A DNA stretch of 64,000 nucleotides from Chloroflexota bacterium (lineage in GTDB: Bacteria > Chloroflexota > Anaerolineae > Anaerolineales > Villigracilaceae): the NCBI GenBank assembly GCA_026390015.1, contig JAPLGS010000156.1, forward strand, positions 1 to 64,000, written 5' to 3'. Every line of letters begins with the position of its first letter. Position 1 is the stretch's first letter. The notes under the pieces were generated by a model. The model had not been told where the DNA came from. It saw only the letters and a program-made list of their open reading frames with translations, and ran no database searches. A program made the position numbers and the translations under genes. Below, one piece after another: positions 1-8,596 of this stretch.

Positions 1-927
1 CCCGGCGAAATCCACAGGAATGGTTTTGGAGATCATTGCTTTAGAAGCAGGGGTTTTATCCGCGTTACTCTGATTGTCATACATCAATGTATCAGTAGTG
101 ATCAGATCGCCATCGTAGACTTGCAATGAAATTTGTCTTTCCTTCTGTCTCACATCCAAGTCATCCAGGGTGCCATTCAGCATATCGGTCATGCGGTATG
201 GGCTGTATACCCAGCCGAGGATGGCGGCGCGCCGTTGTTCGACTGTGTCGATCGGCAGTCCGCGACGATAGACCGGTAGATACATCAAAGCACCGGCTTG
301 AACATCCTGGCTGGTCTCCTGTACAAGAATAACTTTTCCAGAAAGTACGGCTTTATTCTCATCACGAGCCTTCTCCATCGCAGCGCGGCGTACGGGCTCT
401 GAGAACATATCATAACCAAAAGCGCGATGGTTGCGATCTGAAAAAGGTTCGATGTATATGATGGAAGAGTAGACATCCCGTTTGCCTGCAGGGCTAACCG
501 TGTAATCCGGAAAGCCTTCACTGCGAATTTCCTCAATGTGCTGATCCAATTGCTCCGGCGGGATCAAGAGCGCAAATCCGACACCCTGAATGCCGGGCAG
601 CTGCTGTTCAAATTGGAGCTTCTCTGTGAATAACCGCCATTCCTCGCGCGTGACTGTCTCCGAAGCGTCAAATAATCCCGCGCCGCCGTGCAGGAGCTGG
701 GAGCTGGCAGCCAGTCTGTTGGCGATATGGAGCTGGATCTCTTCGCAAATAAAGTCGAACTCGCGCTGTGCAGTTGCTTCCACGTCCGCTTTGAAATAAA
801 GAGTAGCGAGTATGGTGACGAAAAAGCTGGCTATCAGCAGGCTTAATGCGATCCTAAAATTACGCGTTGTTGAATCCACTACGCGGACTGGCGAGGTTGC
901 TTTGGGTTCAGGTTCTGGCTTGGTCAT
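1..927 (-). CDS. CHASE-domain membrane sensor protein, C-terminus outside window
   Basis: The reading frame is open from an ATG at 927 to the window edge, so the 3' part is missing. The 309 visible residues start with a charged, proline-rich cytoplasmic tail. One hydrophobic segment follows (about residues 25-45, RIALSLLIASFFVTILATLY). After it comes a periplasmic region with the CHASE signature, including GIQGVGFALLIPPEQL, DVYSSIIYIEPF, NHRAFGYDMFSEPVRR and AGALMYLPVYR. CHASE domains are extracellular ligand sensors normally joined to histidine kinase, PAS or GGDEF/EAL output modules. The output module lies beyond the window, so the enzyme type cannot be called. Confidence 0.85.
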   Translation of the reverse strand, partial: MTKPEPEPKATSPVRVVDSTTRNFRIALSLLIASFFVTILATLYFKADVEATAQREFDFICEEIQLHIANRLAASSQLLHGGAGLFDASETVTREEWRLFTEKLQFEQQLPGIQGVGFALLIPPEQLDQHIEEIRSEGFPDYTVSPAGKRDVYSSIIYIEPFSDRNHRAFGYDMFSEPVRRAAMEKARDENKAVLSGKVILVQETSQDVQAGALMYLPVYRRGLPIDTVEQRRAAILGWVYSPYRMTDMLNGTLDDLDVRQKERQISLQVYDGDLITTDTLMYDNQSNADKTPASKAMISKTIPVDFAG

Positions 928-1222
928 AATTCAAATCCTGGCGTGCAAATACGTGATATAAAATTGCAAGTTATGAACATATCGATCAACTTGATTATAC
1001 GCTCTGCAGGCGTATAAATCAGATAAATTCCTGTCAACCCAGGCGGGCGGGACTGTTTCGATATACCGTATACAAACGATCGATCGATAAGAAATTTTCA
1101 CCGAAGAGTTCACAGAGCATTCAGAATATTTTCTCAGCGTTCTTTGCGCCTTTGCGGGAGGAAAACCTTATAAGCGCTATTTGACCCGCCGAACTTTGCT
1201 CGAACGATGATCCGCTTAAAGC
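928..1222. other. Intergenic region without a supported gene
   Basis: I see no credible coding region here. The only structure is a degenerate copy of the dispersed CACAGAG inverted repeat near 1101-1160. The tRNA-Gln terminator lies just beyond the right end. Confidence 0.5.
1101..1160. repeat. Degenerate CACAGAG-type inverted repeat, copy 1
   Basis: The left arm contains GAAGAGTTCACAGAG. The right arm contains TCTCAGCGTTCTTTGCGCC, whose reverse complement resembles the left arm in layout. It matches better-preserved copies near 25640-25751 and 41741-41800 in having an AGAG/CACAGAG arm, a TCTCAG(T/C)G start to the right arm and an intergenic position. The pairing is imperfect, so this looks like a decayed copy. 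Confidence 0.4.
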
Positions 1223-1245
1223 AAAAACCCGCTATTTCTAGCGGG
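1223..1245 (-). terminator. Intrinsic terminator after tRNA-Gln
   Basis: On the minus strand a 6-bp stem CCCGCT/AGCGGG with a 6-nt loop is followed directly by TTTTT. It starts a few bases after the tRNA 3' end. Confidence 0.8.
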
Positions 1246-1250
1246 CCAAG

Positions 1251-1321
1251 CTGGGGAACCTGGATTCGAACCAAGATACCATCCTCCAGAGGGACGTGTA
1301 CTGCCGTTGTACGATTCCCCA
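1251..1321 (-). tRNA. tRNA-Gln (anticodon CTG)
   Basis: A full cloverleaf can be folded. The acceptor stem is TGGGGAA/TTCCCCA (7 bp), the D arm is GTAC/GTAC with GG in a 7-nt loop, and the anticodon stem is CGTCC/GGATG. The anticodon loop CTCTGGA gives anticodon CTG. The T arm is CTTGG/CCAGG with loop TTCGAAT, and the discriminator is G. CCA is not encoded. An intrinsic terminator follows at once. Confidence 0.93.
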
Positions 1322-1532
1322 AGACGGCGGTTATTTTACCATCTTTTTCTTCTTTCTGAGTTAATTATTTTCGGCTCTCTGGTAATTGCTGCATAAAAAA
1401 ATTACATGATCCCGCAAAGTCACATTCCAGACAGGAGAGAAAACCCTTTATTGGAACACGGTCAAAACTGTCACTTACTTTTCATCCACTACTCAATTTA
1501 TTTTATTTCCAATTTGACCCTGCCACCCCTTC

Positions 1533-2159
1533 ATGTTAAACTTGTCGATTGCCATGTTCCCAACCCTTTTTTCTCTACTCCTGGTTTTATTCGCCCAAAC
1601 AGCGGAGCTTTCCATTTCCTCGCCAAAGACAGGCCAAACATTGCTTGGGAAGGTGGAAATCGTTGGGAGCATGGATGTTCCCAATTTCTCATCGGCGCAA
1701 TTGGCTTTTACATATTCTAATTCAACAGGCGATGCATCCATCCCCGCCGAGAATTGGTTCGCCATTCAAACATTTTCCCAGCCTGTAAAGGATGCAGTCC
1801 TCGCCGTTTGGGATACCACGCTGCTGACAGATGGAGATTACACACTGCGCCTGCGCGTTTTTTTATTGGATGGTTCGTTTCAAGATGTGGTTGTTGCGAA
1901 TCTTAAGATCGGCAACGATCTGCCCACTCCGACCAACATTCCCCCCACCGCAACAGCCACTTTCATTCCCCCGCCCCCCACGCCGACCGCTCGACCTGCC
2001 ACAGCCATCCCGAAGAAATTTTCCACAGCTACTCCTTCGCCCGTTAATCCGGCATCCGTGACAACGCTTTCCATTTATTCAACCTTTGGCCGCGGAGCGT
2101 TGATCACCCTGGTTTTATTTATCATCTTTTCCCTGTTACTTCGGCTTCGTAAAAACTAA
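1533..2159 (+). CDS. Secreted or anchored protein with Ig-like domain and Thr/Pro-rich linker
   Basis: The protein has 208 residues: an N-terminal hydrophobic signal (about 8-25), a beta-rich Ig-like domain (about 26-125), a Pro/Thr-rich linker (about 130-170) and a C-terminal membrane segment ending in RLRKN. The layout suggests an extracytoplasmic domain held by a C-terminal anchor. The Ig-like part (SSPKTGQTLLGKVEIVGS, then WDTTLLTDGDYTLRLRVF) is clearly paralogous to the domain in the minus-strand gene at 60798-61478. The start may instead be the in-frame ATG at 1554; neither has a strong ribosome binding site. It lies 30 nt upstream of pth and could be cotranscribed with it. The function is unknown. 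Confidence 0.75.
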   Translation: MLNLSIAMFPTLFSLLLVLFAQTAELSISSPKTGQTLLGKVEIVGSMDVPNFSSAQLAFTYSNSTGDASIPAENWFAIQTFSQPVKDAVLAVWDTTLLTDGDYTLRLRVFLLDGSFQDVVVANLKIGNDLPTPTNIPPTATATFIPPPPTPTARPATAIPKKFSTATPSPVNPASVTTLSIYSTFGRGALITLVLFIIFSLLLRLRKN

Positions 2160-2189
2160 AACCTTATTCTGGCAACTTGAAAACCAACT

Positions 2190-2777
2190 ATGACAGATAA
2201 TACATTCCTTCTGATCGGCTTCGGCAACCCGGGCCGTGAATACAAAGAAACCCGCCATAATATTGGCTTCATGCTCATAGACCGTATTGCCGTGCGGCTA
2301 AACGCGCACGGGATGAAATTGCAAGCCAAAGCCATTGTTATGTCCACGCTTTTTGAGGAGCGCAAAATAATCCTCGCCAAGCCGCAGACCTACATGAATC
2401 TTTCCGGGCAATCTGTCCAGGGACTCCTGCACTTCTACAAACTGCCCGTGGAAAACCTGCTGGTCGCTCACGATGATCTTGACCTTCCATTTGGGACGAT
2501 CCGCATCCGCCCCGGTGGAGGTCCCGGCGGGCAACGCGGCATGGCTTCCACCATCGAACAACTCGGCACAAAAGATTTCCCGCGCCTGCGTCTGGGCATT
2601 GGGCGTCCGCCCGGGCGCATGGATCCAAAAGATTATGTCTTGCAGGATTTCTCCAGGGAAGATCTCAAACTCCTGCCTGAAGTATTAGACCGCGCCGCAG
2701 ATGCCGCGCTTGAATTTGTATTGAAAGGCTTGAATGCTGCGATGAATAAATATAATGGCGATATAAAAGAATCATAA
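2190..2777 (+). CDS. pth: Peptidyl-tRNA hydrolase
   Basis: The enzyme releases tRNA from prematurely terminated peptidyl-tRNA in the cytoplasm. The 195-residue length is usual. Family motifs are present: GFGNPGREYKETRHNIGFM near the N-terminus (catalytic His in TRHNIGF), LAKPQTYMNLSG, and the HDDLDLPFGTIRIRPGGG block with its catalytic Asp and glycine-rich loop. The stop codon overlaps the mfd start by one base (TAATG), so the two are probably translationally coupled. Confidence 0.97.
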   Translation: MTDNTFLLIGFGNPGREYKETRHNIGFMLIDRIAVRLNAHGMKLQAKAIVMSTLFEERKIILAKPQTYMNLSGQSVQGLLHFYKLPVENLLVAHDDLDLPFGTIRIRPGGGPGGQRGMASTIEQLGTKDFPRLRLGIGRPPGRMDPKDYVLQDFSREDLKLLPEVLDRAADAALEFVLKGLNAAMNKYNGDIKES

Positions 2778-5700
2778 TGGAAATTCTACAAAAGAAGATC
2801 CGTCAGCTTGAGCCATATCAACAGCTGCTGACACAAATTCAAGCCGGAAAAACGATCCACGGATTGGGTCTGCCTCGTTCTGCGCGCCTGCCCATCCTCG
2901 CCGCATTGCAAGCTGATCTGCAGCAGCCCATCCTGCTCATAACTGATCGTGCCGACCACGCTCTCTCGTTATTCGACGAGCTTGGCTTTTGGGTAAAGGC
3001 GCCGCGTTATTTATTTGCCGAACCAAATCCGCTCTTCTACGAAGAAGCTGCCTGGGGAATTTCAACCCGCCGCGAACGTTTGCAGGTACTAACCGCGCTC
3101 TCCGCCTATCATTTGCCTTTTGCACAAAAGCCTGCTCTGCCAGCGCTGATCGTCACCTCGGCACGGTCGTTGATGACTCGCACACTTCCGCGCCGCGATT
3201 TTCTTAAAGCGTGTAAAAAATTGTCAGAAAGCCAGACCATGCAACCTGACGCGTTGATCCGTGAATGGGCGCGGATCGGCTACCAGCGAGTCAATACGGT
3301 GCTTGAGCCCGGTCAATTCTCACATCGCGGAGGTCTACTTGATGTTTGGCCCTCGACGCTATCGAATCCGGTTCGTCTTGATTTTTTTGGTGACGAAATA
3401 GAAACCATTCGTCAGTTTGACCCGGCCACGCAAAGAACGCTTGAGAAGCTAAAGAGTATTTTAATTACCCCCGCGCGTGAATTTTTAGCAGAAACTTTAG
3501 ACGCGCAAATACAATTCTCCGAATTCCAAATTCCGCTTCTTCATCCTATTCCCGCTTCACTGCTCGATTACCTGCCCCCGAAAACTTTGATATTTGTTGA
3601 CGATCTGAATCTCGTTGAGATACTCGCCAATGAGGTGGAGGAGCAGGCCGTAAAATTCAGGCGCGAAAGCATCGAAGAAGGAACGCTGCCCGCGGATTTT
3701 CCCATTCCATATATTCCCTGGTCTGAATTGAACGACAGCCTGAGCGCTCTTTCATCCATCGAATTGGGCTACGCCACGCATACAGAACCCGAGTCAACTA
3801 TAGATCTTGCTGCTCATTTTGGCCACGATGAAAGATTTGGGGGCAGGCTGAAACCATTTATTGATTATCTTGCGCCGATCATGGAAAAAGACGAACGGGT
3901 CATTATCGTCTCGCGGCAGTCTCCCCGTTTGCTTGAATTGTGGAAAGAACAGTATCCAGATTCTGAAAACACGAATCTGATATTTATCGAAGCCTCATTA
4001 TCGGAAGGTTTCACACTACTCCCTAATTCCCCGATACTTGATTCGACGACACACTTAATCACTGACTCTGAAATCTTTGGATGGGAACGGCCGCAGCCGC
4101 GCATCAAACAGAGACAGGCCGCAGAAACACCTGAAGCGCTTTATGCAGATTTGTTGATCGGCGACTATGTGGTCCACATCGATCACGGTGTCGGAAAATT
4201 TGCCGGTCTAACTCAGCGGCAATTGGATGGTCACGAAAAAGAGTATCTCGCTGTTGAATACGATCATGCCGATACACTCTACGTGCCTGTTCATCAGGCA
4301 GATCGCCTTACACGCTATGTCGGCGCAGACGGCGGCAAACCGTCGCTGGATCATCTCGGCGGAACTGGCTGGGGTGAGGCGAAGTCACGCGTCAAGGAAG
4401 CAGTTCAAAGAGTCGCTGAAGATCTGCTCGATCTTTATGCGCGGCGGCAGGTGGTGGAAGGCTTTTCTTTTTCCGTTGATACACAGTGGCAGAAGGAACT
4501 TGAAGACAGTTTCCCTTATATTGAAACGGATGATCAAAAGCGAGCCATTACAGATATCAAACGTGACATGGAACGCGCCCGTCCAATGGATCGATTGCTG
4601 TGCGGTGATGTAGGTTATGGAAAGACAGAGGTCGCATTGCGCGCCGCTTTCAAGTCAGTGATGAGCGGCAAGCAGGCGGCTGTGCTGGTTCCTACTACGG
4701 TTTTGGCTCAACAACATTTTGAGACTTTCTCGCAACGGCTCGCGGCATTCCCGGTGAAGGTGGAAATGCTTTCACGCTTCCGTACCCCGCGCGAACAAAC
4801 TGAAATTTTACATCAACTCGCATTGGGCGAGGTGGATATTGTCATCGGCACGCATCGCTTAATCTCAGCTGATGTTCAATTTAAGGATCTGGGTTTGGTT
4901 GTAATTGACGAAGAACAACGTTTTGGCGTAACGCACAAGGAACATCTAAAAAAACTTCGTACCGAAGTGGATGTGCTTACGCTGACTGCAACTCCGATCC
5001 CGCGTACGCTGTACATGGCGCTGACGGGCGTGCGTGATATTTCCAATTTGAACACTCCGCCCGAGGAACGCCTGCCGATCGTTACCCACGTTGGTCCCTA
5101 TTCACCGCGGCTCGTGCGGCAGTCCATTCTTCGCGAACTCGAACGCGGCGGGCAGATATTTTTTGTTCACAATAGGGTCAACACGATCGAAGCGATGAGG
5201 GCTCATCTCAACAAACTGGTCCCTGAGGCGCGCGTCGAAGTGGGGCACGGTCAAATGGCCGAGGGGCAGCTTGCCAGCGTCATGCATCGTTTCAACATGG
5301 GCGAAATAGATATTTTGCTTTGCACCACCATCATCGAATCTGGTTTGGATATTCCAAACGCCAACACCCTCATCGTGGACCGCGCCGATACTTTCGGGCT
5401 GGCGCAACTCTATCAACTACGCGGACGTGTAGGGCGCGGCGCGATGCGCGCTTATGCGTATTTCTTCCGTCATAATAAAATGTCACCAACCCAGGATGGG
5501 CAGCAAAGACTTGAAGTCATTGCCGAGAATACCCAACTTGGCGCGGGTTATTCCATTGCGATGCGCGACCTTGAAATTCGCGGCGCGGGAGATCTGCTCG
5601 GCATAAGACAGCATGGCTTTATTCAATCCGTTGGATTTCACTTATACACAAGAATGCTTTCAGATGCAGTCCGAAGATTGCGAAGACTCGCTGGCGACCA

Positions 5701-6205
5701 ACTGAAAATGGATACTTCACAAATGGAAAACGCCTTCTCGAGTTTTAACTTGCCGATCGCAATTCCTGTCAATGTCGAGCTGCCCCTCGCCGTTGGCATT
5801 CCAAGCGAATACATTTCCGACCAGGACTTACGTCTACGCTTGTATCGCCGTATCGCTGATCTGCGCGATGAAACCGAACTTGATGCGCTTGGCTCTGAAT
5901 TCCGCGACCGTTTTGGTCAACTGCCCGAGATGACACAAAATCTTTTGTATCAGATGCGCGTAAAACTGCGCGCCGAGAAAGCGGGGCTGACTTCGGTGAA
6001 CATGGAATCGTCAGGGCAGATTCTGCTCAAGTATGCCGCGCGCGCTGACGGGTCTGAATCGACGCGTCTGCCGGATATTGGAAACGGCATCAGAGGCGGT
6101 AAATCCGCTTATTGGGTGGCGGTTGCCAAAGAGGAAGTCTGGACTGTAAAATTATTGGAAGTGCTCACACAGCTGGTAAACGGAATCGTCTCATCGCAAC
6201 TTTGA
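2777..6205 (+). CDS. mfd: Transcription-repair coupling factor
   Basis: Mfd removes RNA polymerase stalled at DNA lesions and recruits UvrA. The 1142 residues carry the standard order: a UvrB-like N-terminal region, a CarD-like RNA polymerase interaction domain (about 457-555, beginning GDYVVHIDHGVGKF), and a RecG-like translocase. The translocase has Walker A GDVGYGKTE (about 608), the Walker B box VVIDEEQRFG (about 709), TATPIPRTL and QLRGRVGR (about 882). A C-terminal TRCF domain follows. The gene is complete, starts on the last base of the pth stop codon, and converges with the next gene with only 12 bases between the stops. Confidence 0.98.
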   Translation: MEILQKKIRQLEPYQQLLTQIQAGKTIHGLGLPRSARLPILAALQADLQQPILLITDRADHALSLFDELGFWVKAPRYLFAEPNPLFYEEAAWGISTRRERLQVLTALSAYHLPFAQKPALPALIVTSARSLMTRTLPRRDFLKACKKLSESQTMQPDALIREWARIGYQRVNTVLEPGQFSHRGGLLDVWPSTLSNPVRLDFFGDEIETIRQFDPATQRTLEKLKSILITPAREFLAETLDAQIQFSEFQIPLLHPIPASLLDYLPPKTLIFVDDLNLVEILANEVEEQAVKFRRESIEEGTLPADFPIPYIPWSELNDSLSALSSIELGYATHTEPESTIDLAAHFGHDERFGGRLKPFIDYLAPIMEKDERVIIVSRQSPRLLELWKEQYPDSENTNLIFIEASLSEGFTLLPNSPILDSTTHLITDSEIFGWERPQPRIKQRQAAETPEALYADLLIGDYVVHIDHGVGKFAGLTQRQLDGHEKEYLAVEYDHADTLYVPVHQADRLTRYVGADGGKPSLDHLGGTGWGEAKSRVKEAVQRVAEDLLDLYARRQVVEGFSFSVDTQWQKELEDSFPYIETDDQKRAITDIKRDMERARPMDRLLCGDVGYGKTEVALRAAFKSVMSGKQAAVLVPTTVLAQQHFETFSQRLAAFPVKVEMLSRFRTPREQTEILHQLALGEVDIVIGTHRLISADVQFKDLGLVVIDEEQRFGVTHKEHLKKLRTEVDVLTLTATPIPRTLYMALTGVRDISNLNTPPEERLPIVTHVGPYSPRLVRQSILRELERGGQIFFVHNRVNTIEAMRAHLNKLVPEARVEVGHGQMAEGQLASVMHRFNMGEIDILLCTTIIESGLDIPNANTLIVDRADTFGLAQLYQLRGRVGRGAMRAYAYFFRHNKMSPTQDGQQRLEVIAENTQLGAGYSIAMRDLEIRGAGDLLGIRQHGFIQSVGFHLYTRMLSDAVRRLRRLAGDQLKMDTSQMENAFSSFNLPIAIPVNVELPLAVGIPSEYISDQDLRLRLYRRIADLRDETELDALGSEFRDRFGQLPEMTQNLLYQMRVKLRAEKAGLTSVNMESSGQILLKYAARADGSESTRLPDIGNGIRGGKSAYWVAVAKEEVWTVKLLEVLTQLVNGIVSSQL

Positions 6206-6217
6206 AAAATAGTTTTA

Positions 6218-7630
6218 TCAAGGCGGGCCGAAAACCTGGATCCCATAAAACCCCGAGTAACATTCAGTCATGTAATGTCTTGGGTTTTGGCTTGGCTGAT
6301 CGAGCGCTGCCCAATTAGACATATCAGGGATGTTTACCACTTTCTTCCCTTCACTTTTTGCCTGAAGTATAAGAGCGTCTACGGCATCCCATTTTTTTGC
6401 GAAATCAATGTAGACTGAGCGGCTGTTATATAGATCAGCCGCGTTGGCCCAGGCGGAAATTGCTACAAGCAATACCGCTGTTATGAACAATACGTTTCCA
6501 GCATTATTTGTGTTAATGATCATTTGCCTCATTGCGTTTCCTGCAACGAAACCGGTTAACATAAAAGACGCAACGATCGCAAACACTGAGATGATCAAAA
6601 CGCGATCTGGCGGGGGCTCGCCGTAACCATATACTCCAGGTGGAAAACATGAAAAAGACAATAGAAAAGCGCCAAGGATAAAAAGCAGGACTTTCTTTCC
6701 TGTTTGCTTAATTTGAGCATTGTAAGCGTTCCCCGCCCAAATCGAAACAAGCACTCCCCCGATAATTCCCAACACTTTTTCAGGGGTTTCGATAATACCG
6801 TTTAGGAAGATTAAGTATCCAGAAAAGGAGATGCGAAGAAGATCAAACATAGCTGGAGGGGGCGGGAAAAAGCTCTGCCGAATATGATTGCCTGGAGCAG
6901 TTATGATAACCAGTATGGATGTAATGGCCCCTAACAAACCAGCGATCAGAGTAATGGAATTCTTTTCAAAAGCGGCGGATCGTTCGATTATCCAGATATA
7001 GGCGATCAGAAATAAAAGCACCATGAACTGAAAAATTGAAATTGTTTCGCTCAGTCCACCGTTTATAAAGAACAGGGTAAATACGGTCATCGATGAAATT
7101 ATCAACGATATTTTGGATCGAATCCTGTTTGAACAAATAATGTATAAGCTAAGATATGCCGGCAGGAGCATGATCGGCAGTGTATAAGCGCGAAAGCCAT
7201 CCAGCCAAAAAAAAGATTGTTCGATGAATGGGCTGTTTGTGAGTATGAGGAAAACGGATGTGATTCCGAGAATCAATGCCAATTGAAAATTATTTTTGCT
7301 GATCGAATTGGGTTTTATCAGGAGATAAACTGTTCCAACGTTGATGGTAACCCAGAGGATCAGGATTACAGGAATGAAAAAGGGAACGTATGCAGCACCG
7401 AAAAACTTCATGGCAACCCAATCAACTGCATAAGCGGTATATCGTCCACTCCAGCTGATTCTCCAAAACCAAATTGACCGAAGCAATCCTAATCTTTCTG
7501 CCGTGGCATAGGAACAAAAGCTATCGCCCAGCAGGCGGTTGAAACTTCCTATGTATGCATACAAAGCCAGGACAATTCCGATCGGAGCAAGGATCAATAA
7601 TTTAAGGTAACCAATTCTTCCACGTTCCAT
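6218..7630 (-). CDS. Polytopic membrane protein, DUF6056-like
   Basis: The protein has 470 residues, about ten or more hydrophobic segments and a soluble C-terminal tail. The N-terminal part, with GDSFCSYATAERLG followed by a W..WSGRY motif, resembles DUF6056 proteins, which look like GT-C-fold membrane glycosyltransferases. A role in cell-surface glycan synthesis is inference only; no catalytic residue can be assigned. It faces mfd, and no terminator is visible in the 12-bp gap between the stops. Confidence 0.7.
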   Translation of the reverse strand: MERGRIGYLKLLILAPIGIVLALYAYIGSFNRLLGDSFCSYATAERLGLLRSIWFWRISWSGRYTAYAVDWVAMKFFGAAYVPFFIPVILILWVTINVGTVYLLIKPNSISKNNFQLALILGITSVFLILTNSPFIEQSFFWLDGFRAYTLPIMLLPAYLSLYIICSNRIRSKISLIISSMTVFTLFFINGGLSETISIFQFMVLLFLIAYIWIIERSAAFEKNSITLIAGLLGAITSILVIITAPGNHIRQSFFPPPPAMFDLLRISFSGYLIFLNGIIETPEKVLGIIGGVLVSIWAGNAYNAQIKQTGKKVLLFILGAFLLSFSCFPPGVYGYGEPPPDRVLIISVFAIVASFMLTGFVAGNAMRQMIINTNNAGNVLFITAVLLVAISAWANAADLYNSRSVYIDFAKKWDAVDALILQAKSEGKKVVNIPDMSNWAALDQPSQNPRHYMTECYSGFYGIQVFGPP

Positions 7631-7897
7631 TCATGTTCTCCGTAAAGATATTTATTAACCGCCTAACTGACAATTTTATTTCCACGCGATTATACCTTTG
7701 ATATTTTTCCCACACTCAGATCCGTGGTTCGACCTCGATATAACTATTTCCTGGTTCAAAATAATTTACCCGCACCCACTGGGCCAGCGCTCGACGCCGA
7801 GGCTTCAGGATCGACTCATAAGGAGCATGCCTTGGAATGGCCTCCTCCTTTCAAACCGGCTCAAGCCGAATACAGATATCAAGTTATACTCGCCCAT

Positions 7898-8596
7898 ATG
7901 AATCCGAAAAAATCACCGCTTGACCCATTGATCTCATCGCCAGATAGCAATGAGTATTTCAACTCTATCAGCCATTTGATCGGGGCGATATTATCCATTT
8001 CGGCACTGGCAGTGCTGGTGACTTTGGCCGCCATGGTTCATAAGTCTGCGCACGTGATCGGCTTTGCGATTTATGGAACAAGCCTGTTCCTATCCTTGCT
8101 ATTCAGTTGTCTTTTACATTTCTTCCTGCTATTTGGGAAATACCTGCGCGTCTTCGGCATTCTCGATCACAACGCCATTTATCTTCTCATCGCAGGGACG
8201 TACACTCCATTTTGTTTGACGATCTTCAGTGGAGCTAAGGGCTGGGTCCTGTTCGGTATCATTTGGAGTTTGGCGATTCTCTTTATTACGCTCAAATCCA
8301 TTTTCTTTGCAAAAATCTCCATATGGATGTCTAACGCCAGTTTTTTACTGATGGGTTGGATCATAATTTTTCTGATCGGCCCCATCTACACTCAACTTGG
8401 AACGGGGGCGATGACATTACTCGTAGCTGGCGGATTATCATATACGATCGGCGCATTGATCTTTGCGAATGGAAAACCGAATCCATTTCCACCATACTTT
8501 GGCAACCATGAAATATGGCATGTCTGCGTTTTGGCTGGCAACACCTTTATGTTTTTGGTGATGTTCTTTTATGTATTGCCATATCCAAAGGGATGA
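7898..8596 (+). CDS. Hemolysin III / PAQR family membrane protein
   Basis: The protein has 232 residues and seven hydrophobic segments. It carries the three family signatures: SHLIGA near the N-terminus, DHNAIYLLIAGTYTPF in the middle and NHEIWHVCVLAGN near the C-terminus. The conserved His/Asp/Ser set of these signatures is thought to bind metal. Open sequence continues upstream in frame, but homology begins after the ATG at 7898, so I place the start there. No Shine-Dalgarno is visible. A TATACT box ends 7 bases before the ATG, so the mRNA may be leaderless. The stop codon directly abuts the stop of the convergent neighbour. Confidence 0.85.
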   Translation: MNPKKSPLDPLISSPDSNEYFNSISHLIGAILSISALAVLVTLAAMVHKSAHVIGFAIYGTSLFLSLLFSCLLHFFLLFGKYLRVFGILDHNAIYLLIAGTYTPFCLTIFSGAKGWVLFGIIWSLAILFITLKSIFFAKISIWMSNASFLLMGWIIIFLIGPIYTQLGTGAMTLLVAGGLSYTIGALIFANGKPNPFPPYFGNHEIWHVCVLAGNTFMFLVMFFYVLPYPKG

